From Planctomycetota bacterium (lineage in GTDB: Bacteria > Planctomycetota > Phycisphaerae > Sedimentisphaerales > Anaerobacaceae): 6,400 bases of DNA. Positions 1 to 6,354 of the stretch are shown one piece after another; within the stretch, counting starts at the first letter, position 1; every line of letters begins with the position of its first letter. Both the position numbers and the translations under genes were made by a program. Location of the stretch: positions 1 through 6,400 of the forward strand of contig JAGLTN010000059.1 of assembly GCA_023135255.1 (NCBI GenBank), read 5' to 3'. The notes under the pieces were generated by a model that worked only from the letters and a program-made list of their open reading frames with translations, was not told the origin of the DNA and made no database searches.

Positions 1-233
1 GGTGTGGGCCTTGCAAGATGATGGCGCCGATCGTTGGTGAAATAGCTGATGCTTATGCAGGCAAGGCTAAGATATGCAAGCTGGATACTGATGAGGCGAG
101 GGATAGTGCGATGGAGTTTGGTATCAGTGCTATTCCGACGGTTATTCTTTTTAAGGGTGGTGAGGTTGAAAAGAAATGGGTCGGTCTTACGAGCAAAAAA
201 GACATGACAGATGCTATCGATGAGTTGTTGTAA
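1..233 (+). CDS. trxA: Thioredoxin, C-terminal part (5' end outside the window)
   Basis: Thioredoxin is a small cytoplasmic dithiol-disulfide oxidoreductase that reduces protein disulfides and is recycled by thioredoxin reductase. The reading frame is open from base 1. Bases 1-2 are the end of a Trp codon and bases 3-17 encode Cys-Gly-Pro-Cys-Lys, giving the classical WCGPCK redox site. The helix after it keeps the usual Met-x-Pro pattern (MAPIV). The cis-proline loop Ile-Pro-Thr is at 132-140, followed by the strand VILFKGGE and a C-terminal helix ending Asp-Glu-Leu-Leu. The visible 76 residues match the family from the active site to the end, so about 25-30 residues lie upstream of the window. 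An additional Cys (KICKL, codon at 75-77) sits outside the active site. The gene is followed by an intrinsic terminator, so it closes its transcription unit. The family call is firm; which thioredoxin paralogue it is cannot be told from this fragment. Confidence 0.93.
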   Translation, partial: CGPCKMMAPIVGEIADAYAGKAKICKLDTDEARDSAMEFGISAIPTVILFKGGEVEKKWVGLTSKKDMTDAIDELL

Positions 234-255
234 AATATTGTAACAAACGTAGTAT

Positions 256-294
256 AAAAAAACTTAGACCCTCGACTTGTTCGGGGGTTTTTTT
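256..294 (+). terminator. Rho-independent terminator of the thioredoxin gene
   Basis: An 8-bp stem is formed by ACCCTCGA (268-275) and TCGGGGGT (281-288), with one T-G wobble and a 5-base loop (276-280). It runs directly into a tract of seven T (288-294). A run of seven A (256-262) precedes the stem. It lies about 35 bases past the thioredoxin stop codon and separates that gene from the next promoter. Confidence 0.88.
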
Positions 295-367
295 ATTTAA
301 AAAGGTGTTTTGGCGGCTATTAGGTGGGAATATGTAAAAAATATTTGAAAGCGGAAATCGTTAATGT

Positions 368-395
368 TTGACAATTTTGGGTTTTTTGTTACACT
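368..395 (+). promoter_or_regulatory. Candidate sigma70-type promoter for the DUF1015-aminotransferase operon
   Basis: A perfect -35 hexamer TTGACA (368-373) is followed after 16 bases by TACACT (390-395), a 4-of-6 match to the -10 consensus. The predicted start near 402 gives a leader of about 50 bases before the ATG at 454. It lies downstream of the thioredoxin terminator and is the best promoter-like pair in the 295-453 gap. Bases 295-367 are AT-rich and show nothing else I can name. Confidence 0.55.
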
Positions 396-403
396 TTGCA
401 ACA
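387..403. promoter_or_regulatory. Imperfect dyad overlapping the -10 element, possible operator
   Basis: The 17-base stretch TGTTACACTTTGCAACA pairs TGTT with AACA and, after one mismatch, CA with TG around a central ACTTT-like core (6 of 7 arm positions complementary). It covers the candidate -10 at 390-395 and the likely transcription start, where a repressor could act. No known regulator is matched, and short dyads like this arise by chance in AT-rich DNA. Confidence 0.2.
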
Positions 404-453
404 TGTTTTTCGGATGGTAATGTTTGTTTTTGTGGAAGGTATTTGGGCAAATA

Positions 454-1770
454 ATGGAAATCAGGCCTTTTAGAGCGATTAGATTTGATGGCGATGTTGT
501 TGGTGATGTCGGTAATTGTATATCTCCTCCTTACGATGTAATCAATTCTCAGCAGCAGCAGCAGATGCTTTATGATAAGAGCGATTACAATATAGTGCGC
601 ATTATTCAGGGCAAGGTTAAGACAAGCGATAACGGGACTGATAATAAATATGCCAGGGCAGCGGGTTATTTGAATGACTGGCTTGAGAGGGGTGCTTTAA
701 AGCAGGATGATAAAGAGGCTATCTACGCTTATATTCAGGATTTTGAATTGAAGGGTAAGATGGTTCAGCGTAACAGCTTTGTCGCATCTGCGAAGCTTGA
801 GCCTTTTGGGGCTGTGGTTCGGCCTCACGAGCAGACTTTGGATGGGCCTATCGTTGACAGACTTAAGCTTAATAAGATGACCGGGGCTAAGTTCGGGTTG
901 GTTTATGTTGTTTATGACGATCCGCAGTTGGTTGCGGATAAGATCATTGAGAGAGTGATGGTCTCTGGTGGAGCGTTGATCGATTTTGTTGATGAGCAGG
1001 ATGTTCGGCATCGTCTTTATGCTATTGACAGTGATGATGATATTGCTTCGATAGTGAATATGATGGGTGATAAGAGTTGTATTATTGCTGATGGTCATCA
1101 TCGGTATACTACGGGTTTGAATTATGCAAAGGACCCGGCTAATAATGCTACCGGTTATCAGATGTTGGCTTTTTCTAATACCAGCCATGAAGGGTTGCTG
1201 GTTTTGGCGACGCACAGGTTAGTGAAGAATATTGAAGGGTTTGATGCTCGGAAGCTGATTGAGAATTTGAAGGAAGATTTTGAGGTTACTGAGTATGAGT
1301 TTAGTGATGATGCGGGCAAGGGTCAGGCTCGTTTGAAATCTCTTGGTCAGATGAAAAATGAGCAGGATAGCGGCAACAATGCGTTTGTTCTTTATACCGG
1401 CGATGGTGTTTTTTGGACTGTCGTATTGAAAGATATTAAGGCTATCGATGCGATGGCAGCAGGGATGAGCGATGCGTGGAAGTCGCTCGATGTTGCGGTA
1501 TTACATAAGGTTATCTTAGAGAAGCAGTTTGGTATCGATGAGAAGCGGTTGGCAGACCAGACGAATCTGGAGTATATGAAAGATACGCCTAATGCGATAG
1601 ATGATAGTATTGGGCAGGTGGACGATGGTAAGAAACAGGCGGTATTTTTTATGAATCCGCCTATACTTAAGCAAATAGAAAAGGTGGCTGATGAGGGCGA
1701 GAAGATGCCTCAGAAATCAACTTACTTTTTCCCTAAGATATACACCGGTTTGACAATAGATAAATTATAA
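454..1770 (+). CDS. DUF1015 family protein of unknown function
   Basis: A 438-residue protein with the conserved blocks of the DUF1015 family (usually about 400-430 residues). The N-terminus has the pattern I-x-P-F-R-A and Ser-Pro-Pro-Tyr-Asp-Val-Ile (24-30). Arg-Pro-His-Glu (123-126) is followed by Asp135-Arg136. The motif Ala-Asp-Gly-His-His-Arg-Tyr is at 212-218, Asn-Pro-Pro at 401-403, and the C-terminal signature MPQKSTYFFPK at 418-428. No signal peptide or membrane segment is visible, so it should be cytoplasmic. The biochemical function is not established to my knowledge. The DGHHRY block resembles the Gly-x-His-Arg type loop of ParB/sulfiredoxin-fold proteins, but that is inference. 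I chose the ATG at 454 because the family's conserved I-R-P-F-R-A segment begins right after it. An in-frame TTG at 424 would add ten residues that do not look like family sequence. A weak GGAAGGT lies 13 bases upstream. The aminotransferase gene follows after 25 bases, probably in one transcript. Five tandem CAG codons (Gln 33-37) are a local oddity. Confidence 0.9.
   Translation: MEIRPFRAIRFDGDVVGDVGNCISPPYDVINSQQQQQMLYDKSDYNIVRIIQGKVKTSDNGTDNKYARAAGYLNDWLERGALKQDDKEAIYAYIQDFELKGKMVQRNSFVASAKLEPFGAVVRPHEQTLDGPIVDRLKLNKMTGAKFGLVYVVYDDPQLVADKIIERVMVSGGALIDFVDEQDVRHRLYAIDSDDDIASIVNMMGDKSCIIADGHHRYTTGLNYAKDPANNATGYQMLAFSNTSHEGLLVLATHRLVKNIEGFDARKLIENLKEDFEVTEYEFSDDAGKGQARLKSLGQMKNEQDSGNNAFVLYTGDGVFWTVVLKDIKAIDAMAAGMSDAWKSLDVAVLHKVILEKQFGIDEKRLADQTNLEYMKDTPNAIDDSIGQVDDGKKQAVFFMNPPILKQIEKVADEGEKMPQKSTYFFPKIYTGLTIDKL
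550..564 (+). repeat. Five tandem CAG triplets inside the DUF1015 gene
   Basis: Five perfect CAG triplets encode Gln33-Gln37 just after the SPPYDVI block. The family normally has a short polar or acidic helix here, so the tract probably lies on the surface. It is short enough to be chance, but is the only perfect tandem triplet run noted in the window. Confidence 0.6.
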
Positions 1771-1795
1771 ACCTTTATTAGCAGGAGTTAGTGAA

Positions 1796-2884
1796 ATGGT
1801 TGATTGGAAGAACCCGCCCAGGCTTTTTATTCCCGGGCCAGTAAAAGTAGATGATGATGTTCTGCAGCAGTTGGCAAGACCTACGTTGGGACATCGAGGC
1901 AAAGAGTACGCTCAGCTTCAGGGTGAGACAGTTGATATGCTCAAGAAGATTTTCTTTACAGAGCAGAATGTGTTTTTGTCGACATCAAGTGCTTCAGGTA
2001 TATGGGAGGCAGCAATCAGGAACTGTGTTAGGGAAGATGAGACGGTTCTTTGTACGATGTGCGGCGCGTTTAGTGACAAGTGGGCTGACGTTGTCAGAAG
2101 CTGCGGTAGGGGAGTTGATGAGCTTAAGGTCGAGTGGGGCCAGGCTATAACAGCTGAGATGATAGATGAGAAGCTTGCCGGCGGTAAATATGCGGCTGTC
2201 ACTCTTGTATATAATGAGACATCAACGGGTCTTATGAATCCGGTTGAAGATATCAGTAAGATGATGAAGGAAAAATATCCGGATGTGCTGGTTTTTGTAG
2301 ATTCGGTTTCAGCGATGGTTGGTCTGCCACTTAAATTCGATGAGTTGGGCTGGGATATTACTTTTGCTTCGGTTCAGAAGGCGTTTGCGATCCCACCTGG
2401 ATTGGCGGTTGCTTTGGTGAGTAATCGCGCGTTGGAGAAAAGTGCGGGTATTCCTAACAGGGGTTACTATTTTGACTTCCAGCTTTGGGCAAAATCAGCA
2501 GCTAAGAATCAGACGCTGTCTACTCCTAATATTCCTCATATCATGGCTTTGAATTATCAATGTGCGAAGCTTGTTAAAGAGGGTATGGAAAATGTATGGG
2601 CACGTCATGAAGAGATGGGTGATTTTGTACGCGGCTGGGCGAAAGAGAATTTCGAATTGTTCTGCGAGGAGAAGTATGCATCTAATACTTTGACGACAAT
2701 TAAGAATACTAAGGGTATCGATGTTGCTAAGACTATTGGCGGGATTCAGGAAAAACACAATACAGTGTTTGGTAATGGTTATGGCGCTTTGAAAGAAAAA
2801 GCTTTCAGGGTTGCTCATATGGGTGATATTACTATGGATGATCTTAAGGAGTTGTTAGGCTGGATCGACGACGAGATCAAGTAA
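1796..2884 (+). CDS. Class V PLP-dependent aminotransferase (serine/alanine-glyoxylate or phosphoserine type)
   Basis: A 362-residue fold-type I aminotransferase of class V, in the group that contains serine-glyoxylate, alanine-glyoxylate and archaeal/Thermotoga-type phosphoserine aminotransferases. Such enzymes move an amino group between an amino acid and a 2-oxo acid in the cytoplasm. The start shows the PGPV substrate loop and the pattern RPTLGHRGKEY. A phosphate-binding serine/glycine loop is at 62-68 (STSSASG). The aspartate that contacts the PLP pyridine nitrogen is Asp169 in VDSVSAM. The Schiff-base lysine is Lys195 in SVQKAFAIPPG. Arg338 in FRVAHMGD is the expected carboxylate-binding residue. 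Length is normal (about 360-390) and all key residues are present. AGGAG (1783-1787) lies 8 bases before the ATG. It follows the DUF1015 gene by 25 bases and ends at a strong terminator. Exact substrate cannot be decided from sequence; phosphoserine (serine synthesis, SerC role) is possible given the DUF1015 partner, glyoxylate or pyruvate acceptors equally so. Confidence 0.9.
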   Translation: MVDWKNPPRLFIPGPVKVDDDVLQQLARPTLGHRGKEYAQLQGETVDMLKKIFFTEQNVFLSTSSASGIWEAAIRNCVREDETVLCTMCGAFSDKWADVVRSCGRGVDELKVEWGQAITAEMIDEKLAGGKYAAVTLVYNETSTGLMNPVEDISKMMKEKYPDVLVFVDSVSAMVGLPLKFDELGWDITFASVQKAFAIPPGLAVALVSNRALEKSAGIPNRGYYFDFQLWAKSAAKNQTLSTPNIPHIMALNYQCAKLVKEGMENVWARHEEMGDFVRGWAKENFELFCEEKYASNTLTTIKNTKGIDVAKTIGGIQEKHNTVFGNGYGALKEKAFRVAHMGDITMDDLKELLGWIDDEIK

Positions 2885-2905
2885 GCAGTTTTTGGTCGTT
2901 AAAAT

Positions 2906-2940
2906 TAAAAAGCCCCGACATTTGATGCCGGGGCTTTTTA
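2906..2940. terminator. Bidirectional intrinsic terminator between convergent genes
   Basis: A long inverted repeat: TAAAAAGCCCCG (2906-2917) pairs perfectly with CGGGGCTTTTTA (2929-2940). After a single A/C mismatch, CAT (2919-2921) and ATG (2925-2927) close a 3-base loop. The GC core is flanked by A5 on one side and T5 on the other, so it reads as hairpin plus U-tract on both strands. It starts 22 bases after the aminotransferase stop and lies 5 bases past the end of the opposing EttA gene, so it can serve both. Confidence 0.93.
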
Positions 2941-2945
2941 ATTAC

Positions 2946-4619
2946 TTATTTGAGCTTGATCTGTTTGTATTTTGCTCTTCGGTGTGCTATTCGATCTGGG
3001 TTTTTGGTTTTTATCATTTCTTCGTATTCGGCGAAGTTGCCCTGGAACCATTGAGTTTGGCCGTTGCCTTCGAATATTAGAAGGTGGGTGCAGATCCGGT
3101 CGAGGAAGAAACGGTCATGGCTTATTACCATTGCGCAGCCTTGGAAGTCGATGATTGCTTGTTCGAGGACTCGCATTGTATTTACGTCGAGGTCGTTTGT
3201 TGGCTCATCGAGGAGGAGTAGGTTTCCGCCTCTTCGGAGCATTTTGGCCATGTGGACTCGGTTTCTTTCACCACCTGAGCACTCGGAGAGTTTTTTCTGT
3301 TGCTGTGAGCCTCTGAAGTTGAATCTTGCGACGTATGCTCTTGAAGCTATTTCAACTGGTCCGACTTTGATGTAATCTTTTCCATCTGCGACTTCCTCGA
3401 AAATAGTTTTGTTGCCATCAAGTTCGTCACGGTGCTGATCAATATGTCCTATCTCGACGGTTGGGCCGAGTTGTACTTGTCCTGAATCGGGTTTTTCCTG
3501 CTCGGTTATCATTCTGAATAGGGTTGTTTTTCCAATTCCATTTGGGCCTATGACTCCTACGATGCCGTTTGGGGGCAGTTCGAATGAGCAGTTGTCCATT
3601 AAGACGTTATCGCCGAAGGCTTTGCTTACTTTGTTGAAGGAGAGGACTTTTTGGCCTAGTCGCTGACCTGAGGGGATCTGTATGAGACAATCGCTTTTGG
3701 TGTCCATTGTTTGCTGGTTTGCTAATTGATCGTATGAGTTTATACGTGCCTGGTTCTTTTTGTTCCTTGCTTTTGGGGAGGTGTTTATCCAGGCGAGTTC
3801 TCTTTGGAGAGTTTTTTGTCTTTGTGATTCTTTCTTTTCGGTTATGCGTAGTATTTCAGCTTTTTGTTTTAACCAGGAGGAATAGTTGCCTTCGAATGGC
3901 AGGCCTCTGGTGTTTTCAATTTCGAGAATCCATTTTGTGATGTTGTCGAGGAAGTATCGGTCATGTGTTACGATGATTACGGTTCCGTGGTATTCGCGTA
4001 GTGCTGTTTCGAGCCATTGAACGGTTTCTGCGTCGAGGTGGTTTGTAGGTTCGTCGAGCAGGAGCAGGTCCGGTTTTTCGAGAAGGGCCATGCAAAGTGC
4101 TACTCGCCTGCGTTCACCACCTGAGAGTTGAGTTACGGGCATGTCGTCGTCTGGCAGTACCATTGCGTCTGATACGATGTCCATCATTCGGTCTGTTTCC
4201 CAGCCGTCACAGGCGTCGATCTTGTCCTGGAGTGTGCCCATTTCTTTGAGGAGCTTGTCCATTTGGTTTTCGTATTGCGGGTCGGCGAGTTGTTCTGAGA
4301 TTTCGTTGAAGCGTTCGACCATGTCGAGGGTTGACTTTATCGCGGTGTAGAGGTTTTCTCTTACGGTTTTATCTATTTGCAGCTCGGGTTCCTGTGCGAC
4401 GTATCTTATTTTCATTTTTGGCGCTAATTTTGCATCGCCTTGGAAGTCTTTATCGATACCTGCCATTATTTTTAGTAGTGTACTTTTACCAGCACCGTTT
4501 TCGCCTACGACGCCTATCTTGGCTCCGTAGAAAAATGAGAGCGATATGTCGTTGAGCACTTCTTTGGTGCCAAAGCTTCTACAGACATTGCTCATTTCGT
4601 ATACAAAATGTGGAGGCAT
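2946..4619 (-). CDS. ettA: Energy-dependent translational throttle protein EttA (ABC-F ATPase)
   Basis: A 557-residue ABC-F protein, nearly the length of E. coli EttA (555) and alike throughout. EttA binds the ribosomal E site and lets initiation complexes enter elongation depending on the ATP/ADP ratio. It is soluble and has no transport domain. The first ATPase domain has Walker A GENGAGKS (39-46), signature LSGGE (165-169), Walker B LLLLDE (185-190, catalytic Glu190) and switch His219. The segment around 95-140, between Walker A and signature, is the EttA 'arm' that touches ribosomal protein L1. The basic linker at about 240-310 (NYSSWL, then SPKARNKKNQAR) corresponds to the P-site tRNA interaction motif. 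The second domain has Walker A GPNGIGKT (358-365), signature CSGGE (447-451, Cys in place of the usual Leu), Walker B 467-472 with Glu472, and His501. The C-terminus EYEEMIKTKNPDR..AKYKQIK resembles that of EttA. The start is supported by AAGGA (complement of 4629-4633) 9 bases upstream. The gene is alone on its strand, convergent with the aminotransferase and divergent from the protease. Confidence 0.95.
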   Translation of the reverse strand: MPPHFVYEMSNVCRSFGTKEVLNDISLSFFYGAKIGVVGENGAGKSTLLKIMAGIDKDFQGDAKLAPKMKIRYVAQEPELQIDKTVRENLYTAIKSTLDMVERFNEISEQLADPQYENQMDKLLKEMGTLQDKIDACDGWETDRMMDIVSDAMVLPDDDMPVTQLSGGERRRVALCMALLEKPDLLLLDEPTNHLDAETVQWLETALREYHGTVIIVTHDRYFLDNITKWILEIENTRGLPFEGNYSSWLKQKAEILRITEKKESQRQKTLQRELAWINTSPKARNKKNQARINSYDQLANQQTMDTKSDCLIQIPSGQRLGQKVLSFNKVSKAFGDNVLMDNCSFELPPNGIVGVIGPNGIGKTTLFRMITEQEKPDSGQVQLGPTVEIGHIDQHRDELDGNKTIFEEVADGKDYIKVGPVEIASRAYVARFNFRGSQQQKKLSECSGGERNRVHMAKMLRRGGNLLLLDEPTNDLDVNTMRVLEQAIIDFQGCAMVISHDRFFLDRICTHLLIFEGNGQTQWFQGNFAEYEEMIKTKNPDRIAHRRAKYKQIKLK

Positions 4620-4671
4620 ATTTTTTGTTCCTTTTATTTAGTTTACCAGCGGATAATTCAGTACGGCAGAT

Positions 4672-4701
4672 AATATAACGGCATGTGGATTTTTTATCCA
4701 A
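4672..4701 (-). promoter_or_regulatory. ettA: Candidate promoter for ettA
   Basis: Read on the - strand, TTGGAT (complement of 4696-4701) and TATATT (complement of 4672-4677, 5 of 6 to the -10 consensus) are 18 bases apart. The predicted start near 4665 gives a leader of about 45 bases with the AAGGA ribosome site near its end. The -35 is weak, and TATTAT (complement of 4670-4675) overlaps as an alternative -10. Confidence 0.38.
4686..4700. promoter_or_regulatory. Small perfect inverted repeat at the ettA -35 region
   Basis: TGGAT (4686-4690) and ATCCA (4696-4700) are perfect inverted arms around five T. Wider flanks are near-symmetric (TGTGGAT against TGTTGGAT on the other strand). It overlaps the candidate -35 of ettA in the divergent intergenic region and could be an operator. 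No known binding motif is recognised. Confidence 0.22.
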
Positions 4702-4791
4702 CAATTTCCCATGATTTTACGTACAGCTTACTAGTATAATATTTTGTTGGTGTTAGATTTGGTAATTTTTGGAGAATAGGCAAAAAATAGG

Positions 4792-4819
4792 TTGACGAGG
4801 CGGCCTGATTTTCTATAGG
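4792..4819 (+). promoter_or_regulatory. Candidate promoter for the HtrA-type protease gene
   Basis: TTGACG (4792-4797, 5 of 6) and TATAGG (4814-4819, 4 of 6) are 16 bases apart. Transcription would begin near 4826, giving a leader of about 40 bases that contains the AGGAGAG ribosome site before the ATG at 4868. This placement also argues against the upstream ATG at 4832, which would be almost leaderless. I cannot tell from sequence whether a housekeeping or an envelope-stress sigma factor reads it. Confidence 0.45.
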
Positions 4820-4854
4820 ATAGTATAGAAGATGTTTGGTGATTTTGAGAATTC

Positions 4855-4861
4855 AGGAGAG
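4855..4861 (+). promoter_or_regulatory. Ribosome binding site that decides the protease start
   Basis: AGGAGAG, the strongest Shine-Dalgarno match near this gene, is separated by six A from the ATG at 4868. The earlier in-frame ATG at 4832 has no such site. The later ATG at 4901 has AAGGA (4892-4896) only 4 bases upstream, a less suitable spacing. Confidence 0.7.
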
Positions 4862-4867
4862 AAAAAA

Positions 4868-6343
4868 ATGACAGCAAAAGCTATCGGACAAAAGGAAAAT
4901 ATGAGTAAACGTGTTTTTTTGATTGTTGTTACATTATTTGTTCTGGTGATGCCGATAGGTGTTTTTGCACAGGATGAGGATTGTATTGAAACACTGCGGA
5001 AGACGAGTAAGGCTTTTTCCGGTATTGCCAAGAGTGCATCTCCGGCGGTTGTTGGTATCAAGGCAGAGAAGAAGTCGCGTAAGAGTACAAGTCCATATGG
5101 TCAGAATAATATTGATCCATTTCAGGATGATTTTTTTGATTTCTTTTACCAGAAACAGCCTGACATGTATCCTCGTCAGCCTCAAGAGAGAACCCCTGCG
5201 CATATTACCCAGGGTACGGGTTTTATAATTTCAAAAGATGGTTATATATTAACGAATAATCATGTGGCGGGTAATTCAGAGGAGATATTGGTAACGTTGT
5301 CTGACGGCAGAGAGCTTGAGGCGAAAGTTATCGGTACCGATTCGGATTCTGATGTAGCGGTTATAAAAATCGAAAGAGATAATCTGCCTTATCTTGAGAT
5401 GGCGGATTCTGATGCGCTTGAAGTCGGTGAGTGGGTTATTGCTATCGGCAATCCGTTTGGTCTTAGCCATACGGTGACAGTTGGTATTGTAAGTGCCAAG
5501 GGGCGTAATATCGGGTTGTCGAAATATGAGGATTTTATACAGACAGATGCAGCGATTAATCCGGGTAATTCCGGTGGGCCTTTGCTGAATCTCGATGGCA
5601 AGGTGATAGGTATTAATACAGCGATAGTGAGCCAGATTCGCAGTTATACGGGTATTGGTCTGGCTATTCCTATTAACATGGCGAAGGTGATCTGTGAGCA
5701 GCTTATTCAGGGCGGGACGGTAGTTCGCGGTTATCTTGGTGTTTCGCTTCAGGAGTTGACGCCTGAGTTGGCGGAATCTTTTGGGCTTGAGAATAATAAG
5801 GGCGCTCTTCTTGCAGATGTCACTAAGGATTCGTCGGCGGATAAGGCGGGTTTGGAGCAGGGCGATGTTATTGTTGAATTTAATAATCAGGTTGTTGAGG
5901 ATAAGGATTCATTCAGGAACAGGGTCGCAATCATAAAGCCTGGAACAAAAGTTAAAGTTGTTGCTATGCGTAACGGCAAGAAGCGGAAGTTTACAGTTGT
6001 TCTCGATGAGATGCCTACGAATCTTGGTTTTGCTTCGCAGCAGAGCGAAATAGCTACGGATATTGGTTTTATGGTTCAGGATCTGACAGCAGATGTTGCA
6101 AAGCAGTTGGGTTATGATGGTATGAGAGGTGTTATTATCAGCAGTGTTGAATCTGCTTCTTCTGCCTCAAGGATGGGGTTGACGGCGGGTCTTTTGATAC
6201 TTGAAGTTAACCGTGAGCCTATAGGTAATGTGCGGGAATTTAATGAGCAGATCAAGATCGACGCTGAGAATGGTTCGATATTGCTGTTAGTTACTAACGG
6301 CAGGTTTGCGCAGTATGTCCCTATCAGGGTTGATCCAAAATAA
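4868..6343 (+). CDS. DegP/HtrA-type periplasmic serine protease with two PDZ domains
   Basis: A 491-residue HtrA-family serine endopeptidase (S1C), about the usual DegP/DegQ length. Members degrade or chaperone misfolded proteins in the periplasm. The N-terminus has basic residues (SKR), a hydrophobic stretch of about 19 residues and a likely signal peptidase I site after Val-Phe-Ala, before QDEDC. The protease domain holds His132 (TNNHVAG), Asp162 (SDSDVAV) and Ser235 (NPGNSGGPL). Spacings of 30 and 73 match the family, so it should be catalytically active. An aromatic/acidic segment before the domain (DPFQDDFFDFFYQ) is the usual HtrA N-terminal loop. PDZ1 spans about 285-380, starting at the GYLGV carboxylate-binding loop. 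PDZ2 is about 398-488 and less conserved (GFMVQDL at its start). The ATG at 4868 has a strong AGGAGAG site. An ATG at 4901 would give a shorter n-region, and the one at 4832 would add 12 residues without a ribosome site. The gene stands alone, divergent from ettA. DegP versus DegQ versus MucD naming cannot be settled here, so no symbol is given. Confidence 0.94.
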   Translation: MTAKAIGQKENMSKRVFLIVVTLFVLVMPIGVFAQDEDCIETLRKTSKAFSGIAKSASPAVVGIKAEKKSRKSTSPYGQNNIDPFQDDFFDFFYQKQPDMYPRQPQERTPAHITQGTGFIISKDGYILTNNHVAGNSEEILVTLSDGRELEAKVIGTDSDSDVAVIKIERDNLPYLEMADSDALEVGEWVIAIGNPFGLSHTVTVGIVSAKGRNIGLSKYEDFIQTDAAINPGNSGGPLLNLDGKVIGINTAIVSQIRSYTGIGLAIPINMAKVICEQLIQGGTVVRGYLGVSLQELTPELAESFGLENNKGALLADVTKDSSADKAGLEQGDVIVEFNNQVVEDKDSFRNRVAIIKPGTKVKVVAMRNGKKRKFTVVLDEMPTNLGFASQQSEIATDIGFMVQDLTADVAKQLGYDGMRGVIISSVESASSASRMGLTAGLLILEVNREPIGNVREFNEQIKIDAENGSILLLVTNGRFAQYVPIRVDPK

Positions 6344-6354
6344 ATCGGCTTTTG

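Noticed and set aside
424..453. Upstream TTG start for the DUF1015 protein
   Set aside because: The ten extra residues are hydrophobic and unlike the family N-terminus. The ATG at 454 places the conserved I-R-P-F-R-A motif right at the start.
295..453. Riboswitch or small RNA in the leader of the DUF1015 operon
   Set aside because: The predicted leader is only about 50 bases and AT-rich. I found no stable multi-stem structure or known aptamer motif.
697..1215. Long open frame on the - strand (172 codons) inside the DUF1015 gene
   Set aside because: It is antisense to a well-conserved family protein and its product is rich in Ile, Asn, Arg and Ser with no recognisable motif. It is a shadow of the codon bias on the other strand.
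1851..2202. Overlapping open frames on both strands within the start of the aminotransferase gene
   Set aside because: They have no family features, and the overlapping aminotransferase frame has all its catalytic motifs.
2892..4555. Several + strand open frames of 60-103 codons within and beside the EttA gene
   Set aside because: They are antisense to an intact EttA gene, rich in Arg/Ser/Leu/Phe, and show no coding logic of their own. The one beginning at 2892 runs through the terminator hairpin.
4735..4740. Perfect TATAAT hexamer as an additional + strand promoter
   Set aside because: At 16-18 bases upstream there is only TGATTT-like sequence and there is no TGn extension, so a promoter is not supported. 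TATAAT arises easily in this AT-rich gap.
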